A stretch of 64,000 nt of DNA. It comes from Chlorops oryzae (taxonomy: Eukaryota; Arthropoda; Insecta; Diptera; Chloropidae). This document shows, piece after piece, positions 21,885 through 31,580 of this stretch. Where the stretch lies: positions 37,788,135-37,852,134 of the forward strand of contig CM035807.1 of assembly GCA_020466095.1 (NCBI GenBank), read 5' to 3'. The position numbers were made by a program, and so were the translations under genes. The stretch's first letter is position 1. The number at the start of each line of letters is the position of its first letter. Below the pieces are notes generated by a model. It was not told the DNA's origin. It saw nothing but the letters and a program-made list of their open reading frames with translations, and did no database searches.

Positions 21885-22678
21885 ATGGGTAAAGGAAACT
21901 CACTTTCTATAGAGGAGAAATCAAAAATTGAAGCTTACGAGGATTTAAAGGTGTCAAAAGCGAAATATCAAGAAAAATTGGGAGAAGTCGTAAAGTCTTA
22001 ACCTCATTTTTGCGCAATAAGTCGGGATATGGCAAAAATAATAAAAGAGGTAATAACAAAGTCCTTTCAGACACTGATAAAAGAGCAATTTTGAGAAAAG
22101 CGTCGAACTCCCATGACTCCGCCGCAAAGATCAGGGCTAATGTTGGCATTAATGCAAGCCTATCTACCGTTCGAAGGGTGATTAATAATGCTCCACATTT
22201 GAAAAGGCTGAAACTAAAAAAAAAACCCCCACTTAACGTATCACGGAAGGAAATGCGCTTAAATTTCGCTAAAGGATACATGTCATGGACTTCAGATTGG
22301 CGATACGTTGTCTTTTCGGATAAAAAAAATTCAATTTGGAAGGTCCAGACGGCTACAACTACTACTTCCACGATCTTCGCAAAGAGGAACACCAGTTGGA
22401 TCGCCTTCATAGTCGGGTGGGTGGTGTGATGGTGTGGGGAGCTATCTCTTACTTTGGAACTTGCAAGTTGCAATTTTTGACAGCTAATATGAATGCCCAG
22501 GCTTACAAAAAAAGTGCTTGAAACTTTTTCCAGAATTTACAAATTTGTTTGGTGATTTACCATGGCATTTTCAACATGACAATGCCCCTATCCACACTGC
22601 CCGGATAATTAAGTCGTGGATTGAGTACCAAAAAGTAAATTTAATGAAGTGGCCGCCTTATTCTCCCGACATAAATAT
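21885..22678 (+). pseudogene. Tc1-like (DD34E) transposase, frameshifted and truncated
   Basis: Starts MGKGNSLSIEEKSKI. A frameshift near 21980 leads into a second helix-turn-helix region (STVRRVINNAPHLKRLK). The RNase H-like core follows: VVFSDKKN (first Asp at about 22320-22322, usual FSDEKKF changed), GPDGYNYYFHDLRKEE, GGVMVWGAISYFG, then after another shift FQHDNAPIHTA (second Asp 22578-22580) and WPPYSPDINI. The catalytic Glu expected a few codons later is absent because the 219-bp repeat begins at 22679. At least three frameshifts. The family is Tc1-like, of the type with an NLDGPDGYNYY motif. Not functional. Confidence 0.88.
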
Positions 22679-22897
22679 AACAAGTTGAGTTGTGTCATAG
22701 GACACCAGATAAGAACGAAGTTCATTATGGTATTTATAAATGTTAGTAAATATAATTCGCAGCAAGGTTTTTCGCAAAACTCAATTGTTTTTATTAATCG
22801 AAAAATATATGTATACAAGACGGCTGTTTGTTGTTTTCAACTGTTTTTCACAAGCGAAAATGCGATACAGTATATTCTGCTTAGCTTCATTCAATTA
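22679..22897 (-). mobile_element. 219-bp repeat, copy 1 (probable non-autonomous element)
   Basis: Identical in length and, by my reading, at all but one base (T/G near position 22888) to 59358-59576 in the opposite orientation. Oriented 5'-TAATTGAATG...CTTGTT-3' on the minus strand, it ends with GTGTC-CTAT-GACAC hairpin, 11 nt, CTTGTT. Flanking bases of the two copies share nothing, so both boundaries are set by comparison. It interrupts the Tc1-like transposase. No coding capacity. Confidence 0.8.
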
Positions 22898-23435
22898 CAC
22901 AAGTTTACAAATAAAGGCCAACTTTTGGACCAGAAAAACTGGATAGCGACCCTATAGGAATATTTGTGCTGATTCCGAATCTGGTACCCGTTTTCTCTAT
23001 CACGTCAAGTTTTTGAGAAATCGTTAAATAACGGTTTTTGACATTTTTACCTATAGTCTATGTCAATAATGAGGTCGTAGACCCTATATGCCTTAACCGA
23101 TTTCAAAGTTTTTGGTACTCATATGAAAGAGGAATGACAACGCAACATATCCTTTATACACAAATTTGGAATTGATTCAGTAACTTGGAAGCTATAGGGC
23201 AAAAAACGCGATGCTGATTTCCAATTTTTAGCGATTTTGTTTAAAAACTTGAAATTCAAATGGTTATAATTTCCGAACCAAGGCTGGTATTCCAGGTCTT
23301 AATACTTTGAATGAAAGAACAATCAATTGAAAAAGTTTTGAGCCTTAAACAAAAAAAAAATCCGTTGCGTCGTTCTAATTTTATGAGGATTTTCGCTGAA
23401 AATGACCAAAAACGAATTTTTTTAAATATTGACAA
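22898..23435. other. non-coding, nothing recognised
   Basis: Possibly decayed sequence of the element that carries the following pseudogene; no domain can be read in it. Confidence 0.35.
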
Positions 23436-23972
23436 AATTTCGTAAAGGCGCTGCAGCGAGATGGACTAGCCTTCCAATATTTGATTAAATTTTTTCCGAA
23501 AATTTCCTATGCCAAAATTAAAGAAGGTGTTTTTATTGGACCAGACATCAGAAAAATCATGCGTGATGAACACTTTTCGAAACATCTGTCACCTATAGAA
23601 GCAGCTGCTTGGTCATCAATTAAAGACGTTGTGGGAAATTTTTTGGAAATAAAAAAAGCGACAACTACATAAAAATAGTTGGAGGACTCTTGAAAAATTA
23701 TCGAAAAATGGGAGTTCGGATGTCACTAAAAATACATTTTCTCCACTCACATTTGGATTTCTTCCCCGAAAACTTGGGCAAAAACTAGCGACGAACAAGG
23801 AGAGCGCATTCACCAGGACCTACAGAGGATTGAAAAAAATTATAAGGGCTTTTGGGATGAAGGAATGTTGAGTGACTATTGCTGGTCCCTTATACGCGAA
23901 ACAGATAGTAAACAATACAAAAGGCTCAGTTCAAATTCTGTTCATTTTTTAAGTTTTTGTTCGATGGTTTAA
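23436..23972 (+). pseudogene. relic of a repeated arthropod protein with an (F)HQD motif
   Basis: The frame at 23436-23672 reads FVKALQRDG, FPKISYAKIKEGVFIGPDIR and AAWSSIKDVVGNFL. After a shift near 23665 it continues as LLKNYRKMGVRMSLKIHFLH and SHLDFFPENLG, and after another near 23780 as DEQGERIHQDL, KNYKGFWDEGMLSDYCWSL and IRETDS. From memory of the family, multi-copy uncharacterised arthropod proteins end with GERFHQD...ADYCW blocks in this order. They behave as transposon cargo, but I do not know their function. Two frameshifts; the N-terminal half is missing. Confidence 0.7.
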
Positions 23973-24822
23973 TAGAATTTAAGTATTTTTAACCTCCTTT
24001 CGGATATAATCCTTATGCGAAACACCTGTATATATTCATTTAGAAATTATATTTATATGAAGAATATGGGAAACTACTTAAGATAATAAAATAAAAAAGT
24101 GACCATATTAGGCAAACTATATGACGTTGTTATAAAAATGATGTTTTGATAAGATATGCTTATTGGAAGAAAATCGCTTTAAGAACAAGCCTTTTTAATA
24201 TTAAAAACAAATCTTATTAATTTGAAAAATTTTTTGGATCCTTATTCAATCTAAAGTCTAGAAAGACCAAGCGGTTATTTTGCAACATATGCATATATAA
24301 TATAAATATCACAGCAGCGAATCGGTCATTGCATGCCAACGACATCGACTACTGAATCGTGAAAAGGGTAATGCTAGTGCATTTAACTTTATTGAAATGC
24401 TTCCTAATGTAATCAATTCAAAAATATCGATTGCTTCGTCATCGCCGCCGTCATCCCAGGTACGTGATTTATTCGTGCTTATTGATTAAACTACATACGA
24501 TTTCACTTTGCCCCATTTGGGTCGCAAGACCACTAAATCTTTACGGGCCCAAACGAAGAGAAAAATCATTACTATCAATTTGATTGAATTTTATCGTACT
24601 TTACCGGCGTTGTGGAATAATTTTAAATTATTAAAAATTGCATATATGTGTACGCCCGTATCGAAAGGGCCCACCTTGTCGATATGGAGTTAAGGATAGC
24701 GGGCAATACTACACTAAAATACGATCACAATCCCGCAAACCGGAGGTTTCTAAGTGAAAAATTCGATTTTTGAGAAATTTTTGAAATTATATTTTCAAAT
24801 ATCAAAGTTCTGAGAAAAACGA
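23973..24822. other. non-coding, nothing recognised
   Basis: No gene or repeat recognised before the hAT target duplication. Confidence 0.4.
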
Positions 24823-24830
24823 CTTTAAAG
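24823..24830 (+). repeat. target site duplication, left (CTTTAAAG)
   Basis: Identical to 25714-25721; fits the nnnTAnnn preference of Buster-type hAT elements. Confidence 0.8.
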
Positions 24831-25713
24831 CAGGGACCATAACTGTTATAAATTATATTTAAAAATTAATTTAAGCTTTTTTTAAGAGTTTTATTATTTT
24901 AATCAGAAAATAACAATTATTTTTTGAGTTTTATTTTTTACTTCAGAAGATAAAACTTATTCTTAGAGTTTTATTTTTCGATCAAAAAATGAAAATTTAA
25001 TTTCGAGTTATATTTTTTACTCAGAAGAAAAAACTTATTTTTAGATTTTTAATTTTTACTCAGTAAATAAATTTTTTTCGAATTTTATTTTATTGCTCTG
25101 AAGATAAAAATTTATCTTAGATTTTTATTTATTACTCAAAAAATAAAAATTGGTTTTTGAGTTTTTTTTTTTTACTCAGAAAAATAAAACTGTTGCATAA
25201 GTATATTACCACCTTCTTCAAGATAACGCCTGAAATAGGATAAAGTGATGAAGAGTCGGATGATGATGAGCACGAGGAAATGAAAAAGGCCAGATGCGAA
25301 ATCGGCAACCACAATTCAAATCCAAATATTATTTGCATAATTCTTGTGTTTGCATAATGTTGTGAGTAAAACAAAAAACTTGAAAAATAATTTTTATTTT
25401 CTGAGTAAAAAATAAAACTCCAAAAATAATTTTTATCATCCGAGCAAAAAATAAAACTCTAAAAGCAATTTTTATTTACTGAGTTAAAACTAAAACTCTT
25501 AGAATAAGTTTTATCTTCTGAGTAAAAAATAAAACTCGAAAAATAATTGTTATTTCCTGATCAAAAAATAAAACTTGAGAATTAATTTTTGTTTTTTGAT
25601 AAAAAAATAAAACTCTAAGAATAACACTTAAATACTAATTTTTAAAATATAAATTATTTTATATCGATTTTTAAAATTCAAAATTCAAAAATAATTATTA
25701 TTTTGGGTCCCTG
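24831..25713. mobile_element. 883-bp foldback hAT element with repeat-built arms
   Basis: Begins CAGGGACC and ends GGTCCCTG, the usual CAGGG-type hAT ends, between perfect 8-bp CTTTAAAG duplications. Each arm is about 370 bp of imperfect tandem units (about 60 bp each) of the form GAGTTTTATTTTTTACTCAG + AAGATAAAACTTATT. The right arm carries the reverse complement, so the whole element can fold into one giant hairpin. The loop, about 25190-25335, is unique and includes GATGATGAGCACGAGG. No transposase, so it must have been moved in trans. Confidence 0.82.
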
Positions 25714-25794
25714 CTTTAAAGTTTCAGTAGTGAAATTCAGACTTATTTCAACATTAATTTTTGAGAAATAAAACGCAAAGTACGCAAAGTACTC

Positions 25795-26090
25795 ACCATC
25801 CATCACTCTTAAAAATATTTACTACCATTATAGTAGGAAACAGGTTACCTTCTATTATAAACGTTATTTTACACACACAATTAAATTTCAACCTCAAATG
25901 TTTAAAATTATGCATTAGATGTGAATTAAAGTAAACCATTCTTGTGTAATTTTCAACTTTATCCGCGTAAAATTTAAACACATAAAGTGTAATTTTAAGA
26001 TCAACATTTGCATAATCACTATAAAAAGTGTGTAAAATTTTACCGCATACATACACTGTAAAAAATGTTTTGATACTGTGTAAAGTTAAA
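25795..26090. repeat. element rich in GTGTAAAATT words
   Basis: ACTCTTAAAAATATTT near the left and ACTGTAAAAAATGTTTTG near 26060 bracket sequence dense in TGTGTAA / TTACACA words. The same style occurs at 29040-29312 and 62660-63000. Boundaries approximate. Confidence 0.4.
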
Positions 26091-27470
26091 ATGATTTTGA
26101 TTAAAATATTTTTTTGTTGAGAAAACACGAGTTTTTGAAGTAATAAAATTATAAAAATTATTTCTCTAATATTTTCTAAGTTCAAAATCATAAAAAAAAA
26201 TTTCCAATAGAAACGCTAGTATACTTTTTAAGAGCTTTATTTAACAAAATCCAAAAAATAGGTTTATTAAAACTAGTTTTCAATATTTGGAAAATAAAAT
26301 ACGGTTTGAGCAGTACAAAAGTATATATATAATGTATATAATGTATAATAAAAGTACAATACTTATAACTAAAATTACAGCGTCACTGCTCTGCCGCTGC
26401 CGCTACCGCACAGTGTAACGGGTGCGGCCAAAAATGGTAAAAAATGAATGTGGGGTTTGGAACAAATTTTGTTTATAGAAGCTTAGAGAACACATTAAAT
26501 AAGAAATTCCCAAATTTTCCTGCCTATATCTCTTATTTTTAAGCAACAAGGAGCCTTTAAACTTTCATGTGGGAAAGAAAAATATGTTCCAGCTTTCTTC
26601 AATATTTCGATATGCAGAGGATGCAGTGCGAATTCGGGAACTATTTAACAACAAATATATGTGTATCATATACCAATTGAAAATATAGATCATTTGCAAT
26701 AATAAAAGAGCATATGTTTTTAATTTTTTTCAAACAACCTTATATTAACAGTAAATTAAAAATTAGAACCCAATTACGGAAAATGCAAGAATTCTGCAAA
26801 CTTTGAAAAAGAATTAAAAAATTTTACGAAAAAACGGTTTCTCAATTTTTAATATTTTATTAGTTCTTGTTTTTCTAAAAATAAAAAATTAAATTATGCT
26901 TATCTGTTTGCGGATTCGGCTGTAATGTGCTTTAATGTGAAGTATGTTTATTTGCCGGTAGAAATTCGTTTTTCATATACTAATGTTTAAAAGCGAAAAC
27001 ACAAAAAGTGGAGTAAAAAATTTACACCAATTATACATCTTATAAAAGCTTAAGACTTGAATTTTGATTAGTCTTTTTTTATTTTTTATTTCAATTATGT
27101 TTAGCATACACTTTGAGCTTTAAAAGGAGAGGTTAAATGAGTAGAAAAGTGTAAAAATTTAGCTAATTTACGAAAAAATTTAAAAATTTTTACGAAAAAA
27201 CGGTTTCTCAATTTTTTGATATAATGTTCTCTTGTATATTTACTAAAATTTAAAAAAGGAATCAATCAAAAATGTTTGCGGATTCGGAAGTTATGAAGTT
27301 TTTCCTGGAGGCTAAAAATAAGAAATAATGCTTTAACAATTAGAACCAAATTATGGGAAATGCAAGAATTCCGCAAACTTTGAAAAAGAATAAAGGTTAT
27401 GAAGGTTTTTTTTTCAAAACGATTTCTTAAAATAAGAAGTTTCTCTCATACACTTTATCAATCTTTTAAC
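26091..27470. repeat. AT-rich DNA with dispersed repeats
   Basis: ACGAAAAAACGGTTTCTCAA plus TTTTT occurs at about 26828 and 27189, with a relative at 34463. AATGCAAGAATTC(T/C)GCAAAC and TTTGAAAAAGAAT occur at about 26782 and 27359. TGTTTGCGGATTCGG occurs at about 26907 and 27272. These blocks recur in the same order, suggesting two decayed copies of one unidentified element. Confidence 0.5.
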
Positions 27471-27495
27471 TTTTTTGCACTTTACTTGCATACAT

Positions 27496-28125
27496 ATGGG
27501 ACTCTTCATAGATAGGGTAAAAACAGGGTATGGGACATCAAATGATGGCAACACTGCTAGACGATTTTTCAAAAATGTTGAAATTTCTGCGGAAATAACT
27601 GGTATCAACATTGAACTTATTAAAAATTTTTCCATAATTCTGAGAACGCTCTCTTCTGGCATTAACATAAATAAAAACAATTTTGAGTGTCTCTTAAAGG
27701 ACACTTTCAAAATTTATATGGAGAATTATTCGTGGTACTATATGCCCGCTACCGTTCACAAAATTTTAGTACACGGTTTCAAAAATTATTTCAAATTTTG
27801 ATATTCCTATTGGAATGCTTTCCGAGGATGCTTTGGAAGCAAAGCATAAAGAATTTCGAAAGCTCGACTCGACAATACGCGAAAGTTTTCGAGGATTGCT
27901 AGCAATGAGGATCTTATTAAACATATGCTTCTTTCCACAGATCCACTAATTTGCAAGCATAGGTCAATTTTTAATAGAAAGAAAATAATAACTGCAGACC
28001 TTAAACCATATTTGTTAGATTTAGAAGATGGAGAGAGCAAGGAACTTGAAATAAATTTTGAAATGTTCGTTTCGAGTGGTTCTTCTTCTTCTTCTTTTTC
28101 TTCATCGGAAAGCGAAAATGACTGA
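27496..28125 (+). pseudogene. relic of a repeated arthropod protein (NDGNTARRFF family), copy 1
   Basis: Open from ATG 27496 to about 27800, reading VKTGYGTSNDGNTARRFFKN, EITGINIELIKNFSIILRTL, SGININ and SWYYMPATVHKILVHGF. Two frameshifts then separate IPIGMLSEDALEAKHKEFRK (from about 27802) and SNEDLIKHMLLSTDPLI (from about 27900), and the frame ends in an acidic and Ser-rich tail (SSSESEND) at a TGA. Multi-copy uncharacterised arthropod proteins share this order of blocks, to my recollection. The C-terminal end is related to 30677-30880. The function is unknown to me. The (TTC)n run encoding the Ser stretch is near 28081-28101. Confidence 0.7.
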
Positions 28126-28249
28126 TATTATTGTAACTATTTATTTAATAAAATTTGTTAGAAAATAAATCATATTCTTCCTTTCAATAATGTAATATAG
28201 TTCTTACAAGTTCATTTTAATTTATTTTTAAAATAACTCGTGTGCAAAA

Positions 28250-28795
28250 TATATGTTTGTATGGGAGGTGGGCGTGGCAGTGGGCGGACTTTCTTTATTT
28301 TTTCAATAACTCTTTGTATGCATTATAAAAGAACACTTGTTAAATTTCGTAGCTCTGCGATAAAAACTACTCAAGCTATGAGTAAAAACATATTTCGTTT
28401 GTATGGGAGGTGGGCGTGGCAGTGGGCGGACTTTCTTTATTTTTTCAATAACTCTTTGTATGCATTATAAAAGAACACTTGTTAAATTTCGTAGCTCTGC
28501 GATAAAAACTACTCAAGTTATGAGTAAAAACATATTTCGTTTGTATGGGAGGTGGACGTGGCAGTGGGCGGACTTTCTTTATTTTTTCAATAACTCTTTG
28601 TATGCATTATAAAAGAACACTTGTTAAATTCCTTAGCTCTGCGATAAAAAATACTCAAGTTATGAGTAAAAATATATTTCGTTTGTATGGGAGGTGGGCG
28701 TGGCAGTGGGCGGATCTCTATAATTTTTTTAAAATTTTCTTAATATAGCCCAAAGAAGTGTACTTGTGAAATTTCAAAGCTCTCCGATAACTCCT
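28250..28795 (+). repeat. tandem array, period 142 bp, about 3.8 units
   Basis: Units start ATGGGAGGTGGGCGTGGCAG at 28261 and 28403, ATGGGAGGTGGACGTGGCAG at 28545 and again at 28687. The first three are nearly identical and the fourth is diverged. Each has GGTGGGCGTGGC, TTTCTTTATTTTTTCAATAA, and a TTTCGTAGCTCTGCGATAA block. Three overlapping open frames of about 70 codons arise from the repetition and are not genes. Confidence 0.92.
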
Positions 28796-29039
28796 TCTAT
28801 TTTTGGCCAACAAATGTATGGGGACGTCACACTGTGTACCGCCTTCCGTATTCTCCACACTCTTTCTGCACACGAACACAAAACTAAATACCATATACTT
28901 TATATAATACTATACTCGGAATAGTTTTTATATATTTCTTCACATATTTCACTTGACTGTTTCTTTTAAAAAAATTGGACGCCCTTCGACAAGACACAAA
29001 GAAATGACACGTTGCAAATCAGTGCTGCCCATCGACAAC
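28796..29039. other. non-coding, nothing recognised
   Basis: Contains CACACTGTGTACCGCC (28829), one of several CACTGTGCGCCG-like words in 26-36 kb. Confidence 0.35.
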
Positions 29040-29312
29040 TTTAAACAAGCATTGTGTAAAACTAGCCCTTTTTCCCTCAAAATTAAGCATTCATAGTAAC
29101 AAAATTACACAAACTGTGTAAAATTACTATTTTTATAGTAAATATAAACATTCATTGATTACATTTACACCACATATGTAAATATACGTTACTCATGTGC
29201 GAAATTACACAAAAATTATCTCTTACACATTTTTTATACAAAACTACACATATTTCGGGTTAAATTGACAGTATTAATAAGAGTAGTTTTACATTCATTT
29301 TTTAGAGTGATC
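29040..29312. repeat. element rich in TTACACA words
   Basis: More than ten TTACAC/GTGTAA words in 270 bp; the right end is TTCATTTTTTAGAGTG. Similar to 25795-26090 and 62660-63000 in word usage. Confidence 0.4.
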
Positions 29313-30051
29313 TCGATTTTTTATCTTTCACCATCTTATTGGTTGAATTAATTATTATTGTCAAATTAAACATAGAAATCTACAGAAAAATAATGAACAT
29401 GAAGACTTTTTCATTACATTTCTATATCTCATGAAAAAACGACGGAACCGAAAAAATCTTACGTCAGCTGATAGACCAGTGTTGCCACTACTTGAAAAGC
29501 CAAATATCTCCTTTTTCACTTTTCGAATGTTTTTCGTAAAATTGACTGTATCTCCTAAACTGTGATCGACAACCTGGGCCATTTCGATACGGGCGTACAC
29601 ACATTCTTCCTGTATGTATTTTCCAAATTGAGTCGAATTTTTGGCATATGCAGTTTGCAACCGACACGAAATAGCTTCCTTCTCTATCAGTATTTCCTTG
29701 CATTCGCTCATTAAAAACCGAAGAATATGGAAAGTTTTTTCGTGCCCTTCTCAGCTAAATATGGTTCAGGTATTTAAACGCAAATAGAACAACCCTTTGC
29801 ATTAACAAATATGAGTAAAATAAGTAATAAATAAATAAATAAGGTCCAACCATATTATAAGATGAATTTTCTAGTCTCATACAGTTTTTAAAGTCATATT
29901 AAAAAAAAATTATTTAATTAATTTCGATGTATAAATTCATTCCTTTTCCAGTGTAATTTTTTCATTCACATTCCTTCTTTTTGGCTCTTTAGCTTCTTAT
30001 CAGAAACTATAACCGCTGCCTAAAAAAATTGCATCCGCGATTGACATTGTC
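29313..30051. other. non-coding; open frame of unknown status
   Basis: A 116-codon minus-strand frame (29361-29711) has no recognisable domain, and part of it can be read in two frames. Nothing else recognised. Confidence 0.3.
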
Positions 30052-30059
30052 GTCCGCAC

Positions 30060-30273
30060 TAGGCATGCCAATCCCGGGATCCCGGGATTTAAACAAATAG
30101 TAATAAATCGTTAAATTCGTAGAAAAAATCGGAAAAAATCGTTTAAATCTGTTAAATCGTTCAGTCGAAGTTAAAATATATGGATGTGTTAATCAAACTT
30201 TTGTTGAATAGCCAAGAAAACCACCGGGACTAATTCCGGGATCCCGGGATATCCCGGGATTTCGACATCCCTA
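30060..30273. mobile_element. 214-bp hAT MITE with 8-bp duplication
   Basis: Starts TAGGCATGCCAATCCCGGG and ends CCCGGGATTTCGACATCCCTA. Both ends carry stacked CCCGGGAT words (two at the left, three at the right). It is flanked by perfect GTCCGCAC duplications (30052-30059 and 30274-30281). The 8-bp duplication and TAGGGATG-type terminus fit hAT. Confidence 0.8.
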
Positions 30274-30529
30274 GTCCGCACTCAAAACGGGCAAACGAAA
30301 TAAAATAGCAGCGCGCCGCACAGTGGTATTCAGCGGCAAAAACCCCATTTTTCGACCATATGATTTCGAAAAAGTAATGATGCAGTTTTGTAGAGAATCG
30401 TCTAAATAAGAGCAATCCATAAGTTTTTGTTTCAAAAAGTAATATTTATACTTGGTATACCCGTTGGAAGTCACATAAACATGCAAGGATAATAATTGAC
30501 TAAGATTTTCATTAAATTGCGGGGGTGTC

Positions 30530-30676
30530 ACCCTTATAGGGGTGCACCTCTATATGTACGACCTTTCTTTTTTTTTTTTTGGTCAGTCATATTGCATAGT
30601 GTTCGTTTTGTTTGGAAATTTTTAGGGTGACGCCACTATTTCCGCCCCAGGTGCCACCCGTTCTAGCTACGCCACT
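30530..30676 (-). repeat. hAT-like end CAGTGGCGTAGCTAGA
   Basis: On the minus strand an element end starts at 30676 with CAGTGGCGTAGCTAGAACGG, followed by GGTGGCACCTGGGGCGG. It abuts a coding relic directly, suggesting insertion into it. The other end was not found, so no target duplication can be tested. Confidence 0.5.
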
Positions 30677-30880
30677 GATGCTGAGGAAGCAAGAAATAAG
30701 GATTATTGGAAGTACAGACTGATGCTTTCCAGAAAATTCAGCAGAACATCCACAAATTCTGATATTTTCAACCGTCTCCTTGTGTCATCTGACTCATATA
30801 TTAGTCATATAAGACGTCAACCAAATAAACAACATTTAGAACTGGATGACATTGTTAAAGACATTTTATCTAATGAATAA
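30677..30880 (+). pseudogene. C-terminal relic of the NDGNTARRFF family, copy 2
   Basis: An uninterrupted frame reads DAEEARNKDYWKYRLMLSRK, FSRTSTNSDIFNRLLVSSDS, YISHIRR and ends SNE-TAA at 30878-30880. It lines up with LSEDALEAKHKEFRK...SNEDLIKHMLLSTDPLI of copy 1 but is well diverged, so it comes from a different element subfamily. The upstream part has been replaced by the hAT-like end at 30676. Confidence 0.7.
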
Positions 30881-30994
30881 ATATTCGGTTCAGTTCTGAA
30901 TTTCCAAATCGAATCCAATTCTATTTATTTTCTAAATTTTCTGTGTATTTTGCGCAATGAAAACACACCTCTAACTCTAATTCAATTCGAATTG

Positions 30995-31165
30995 CGGGTG
31001 GTGGGCGTGGCCGATTTAGATGATTTTTGCAGGATGTCTTTCTTTTATCAAATTTTACCAACATGCAAAATTTCGTGTCATTTTGACGAAAGGAGCACGT
31101 TTTATATGAAAAATAAATTTTGGGTTGTGTGGGAGGTGGGCGGTGGGCGTGGCCGATTTTGATGG
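30995..31165 (+). repeat. GTGGGCGTGGCCGATTT repeat pair
   Basis: GGTGGTGGGCGTGGCCGATT at about 30998 and GGTGGGCGTGGCCGATTTTG at about 31143 bracket a 145-bp unit. A third relative is at 44983 (GGTGGTGGGCGTGGCCGATT). Probably remnants of the element group that also gave the 142-bp array. Confidence 0.55.
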
Positions 31166-31430
31166 AACTTCACATTTTTCTTAATTATGTCAAATAAGGA
31201 CTTGGTGCCACGTTTTATTGCTCTACAGCATCTCCTTATAGTTTTTGCCGCGATACGTATGAAGCCTAACCACTGTGCGCCGTGTACGGGACACGTAAAC
31301 GGGCTTGCAGCGCTGCATGAGGCGCTGTGTGCGGGCCGCTTTATATTTTACTAAATGTATGAATGTATGTATATTATAAAGATATAAAACATATAAATGA
31401 GGCGTTAAAAGTGCGATTTTCTCGAACGTT

Positions 31431-31580
31431 GATATTGCCTAGGGCGGAAAATTTTCAGGGACGTAAAATTTTGTCCGTCAATGCATCAACAACAAAAAAT
31501 TCAAGAATTAGGCTGCTGTCTGGGGCGACAAAATCTCAACTGCCTAGGGTGGCAAATTGTCTTAATCCGTCCGTCTAAGT
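31431..31580 (+). repeat. hAT-type fragment (GCCTAGGGCGG family)
   Basis: GCCTAGGGCGGAAAATTTTC, GTCAATGCATCAACAA, GGCTGCTGTCTGGGG and GCCTAGGGTGGCAAATTGTC appear in the same order as in 6303-6461 (minus). The end TTAATCCGTCCGTC resembles the 18003 end. Confidence 0.55.

Noticed and set aside
21907..22473. 188-codon minus-strand open frame
   Set aside because: It lies antisense to the Tc1-like transposase relic, whose plus-strand motifs are clear; the minus-strand reading has no domain.
28240..28748. Three similar open frames of 67-76 codons
   Set aside because: They are the same reading of a 142-bp tandem repeat at each period (142 is not a multiple of 3, so each frame runs out); not genes.
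28250..28795. Regularly spaced repeats as a CRISPR array
   Set aside because: Tandem units without spacers in a eukaryotic genome; 142-bp period.
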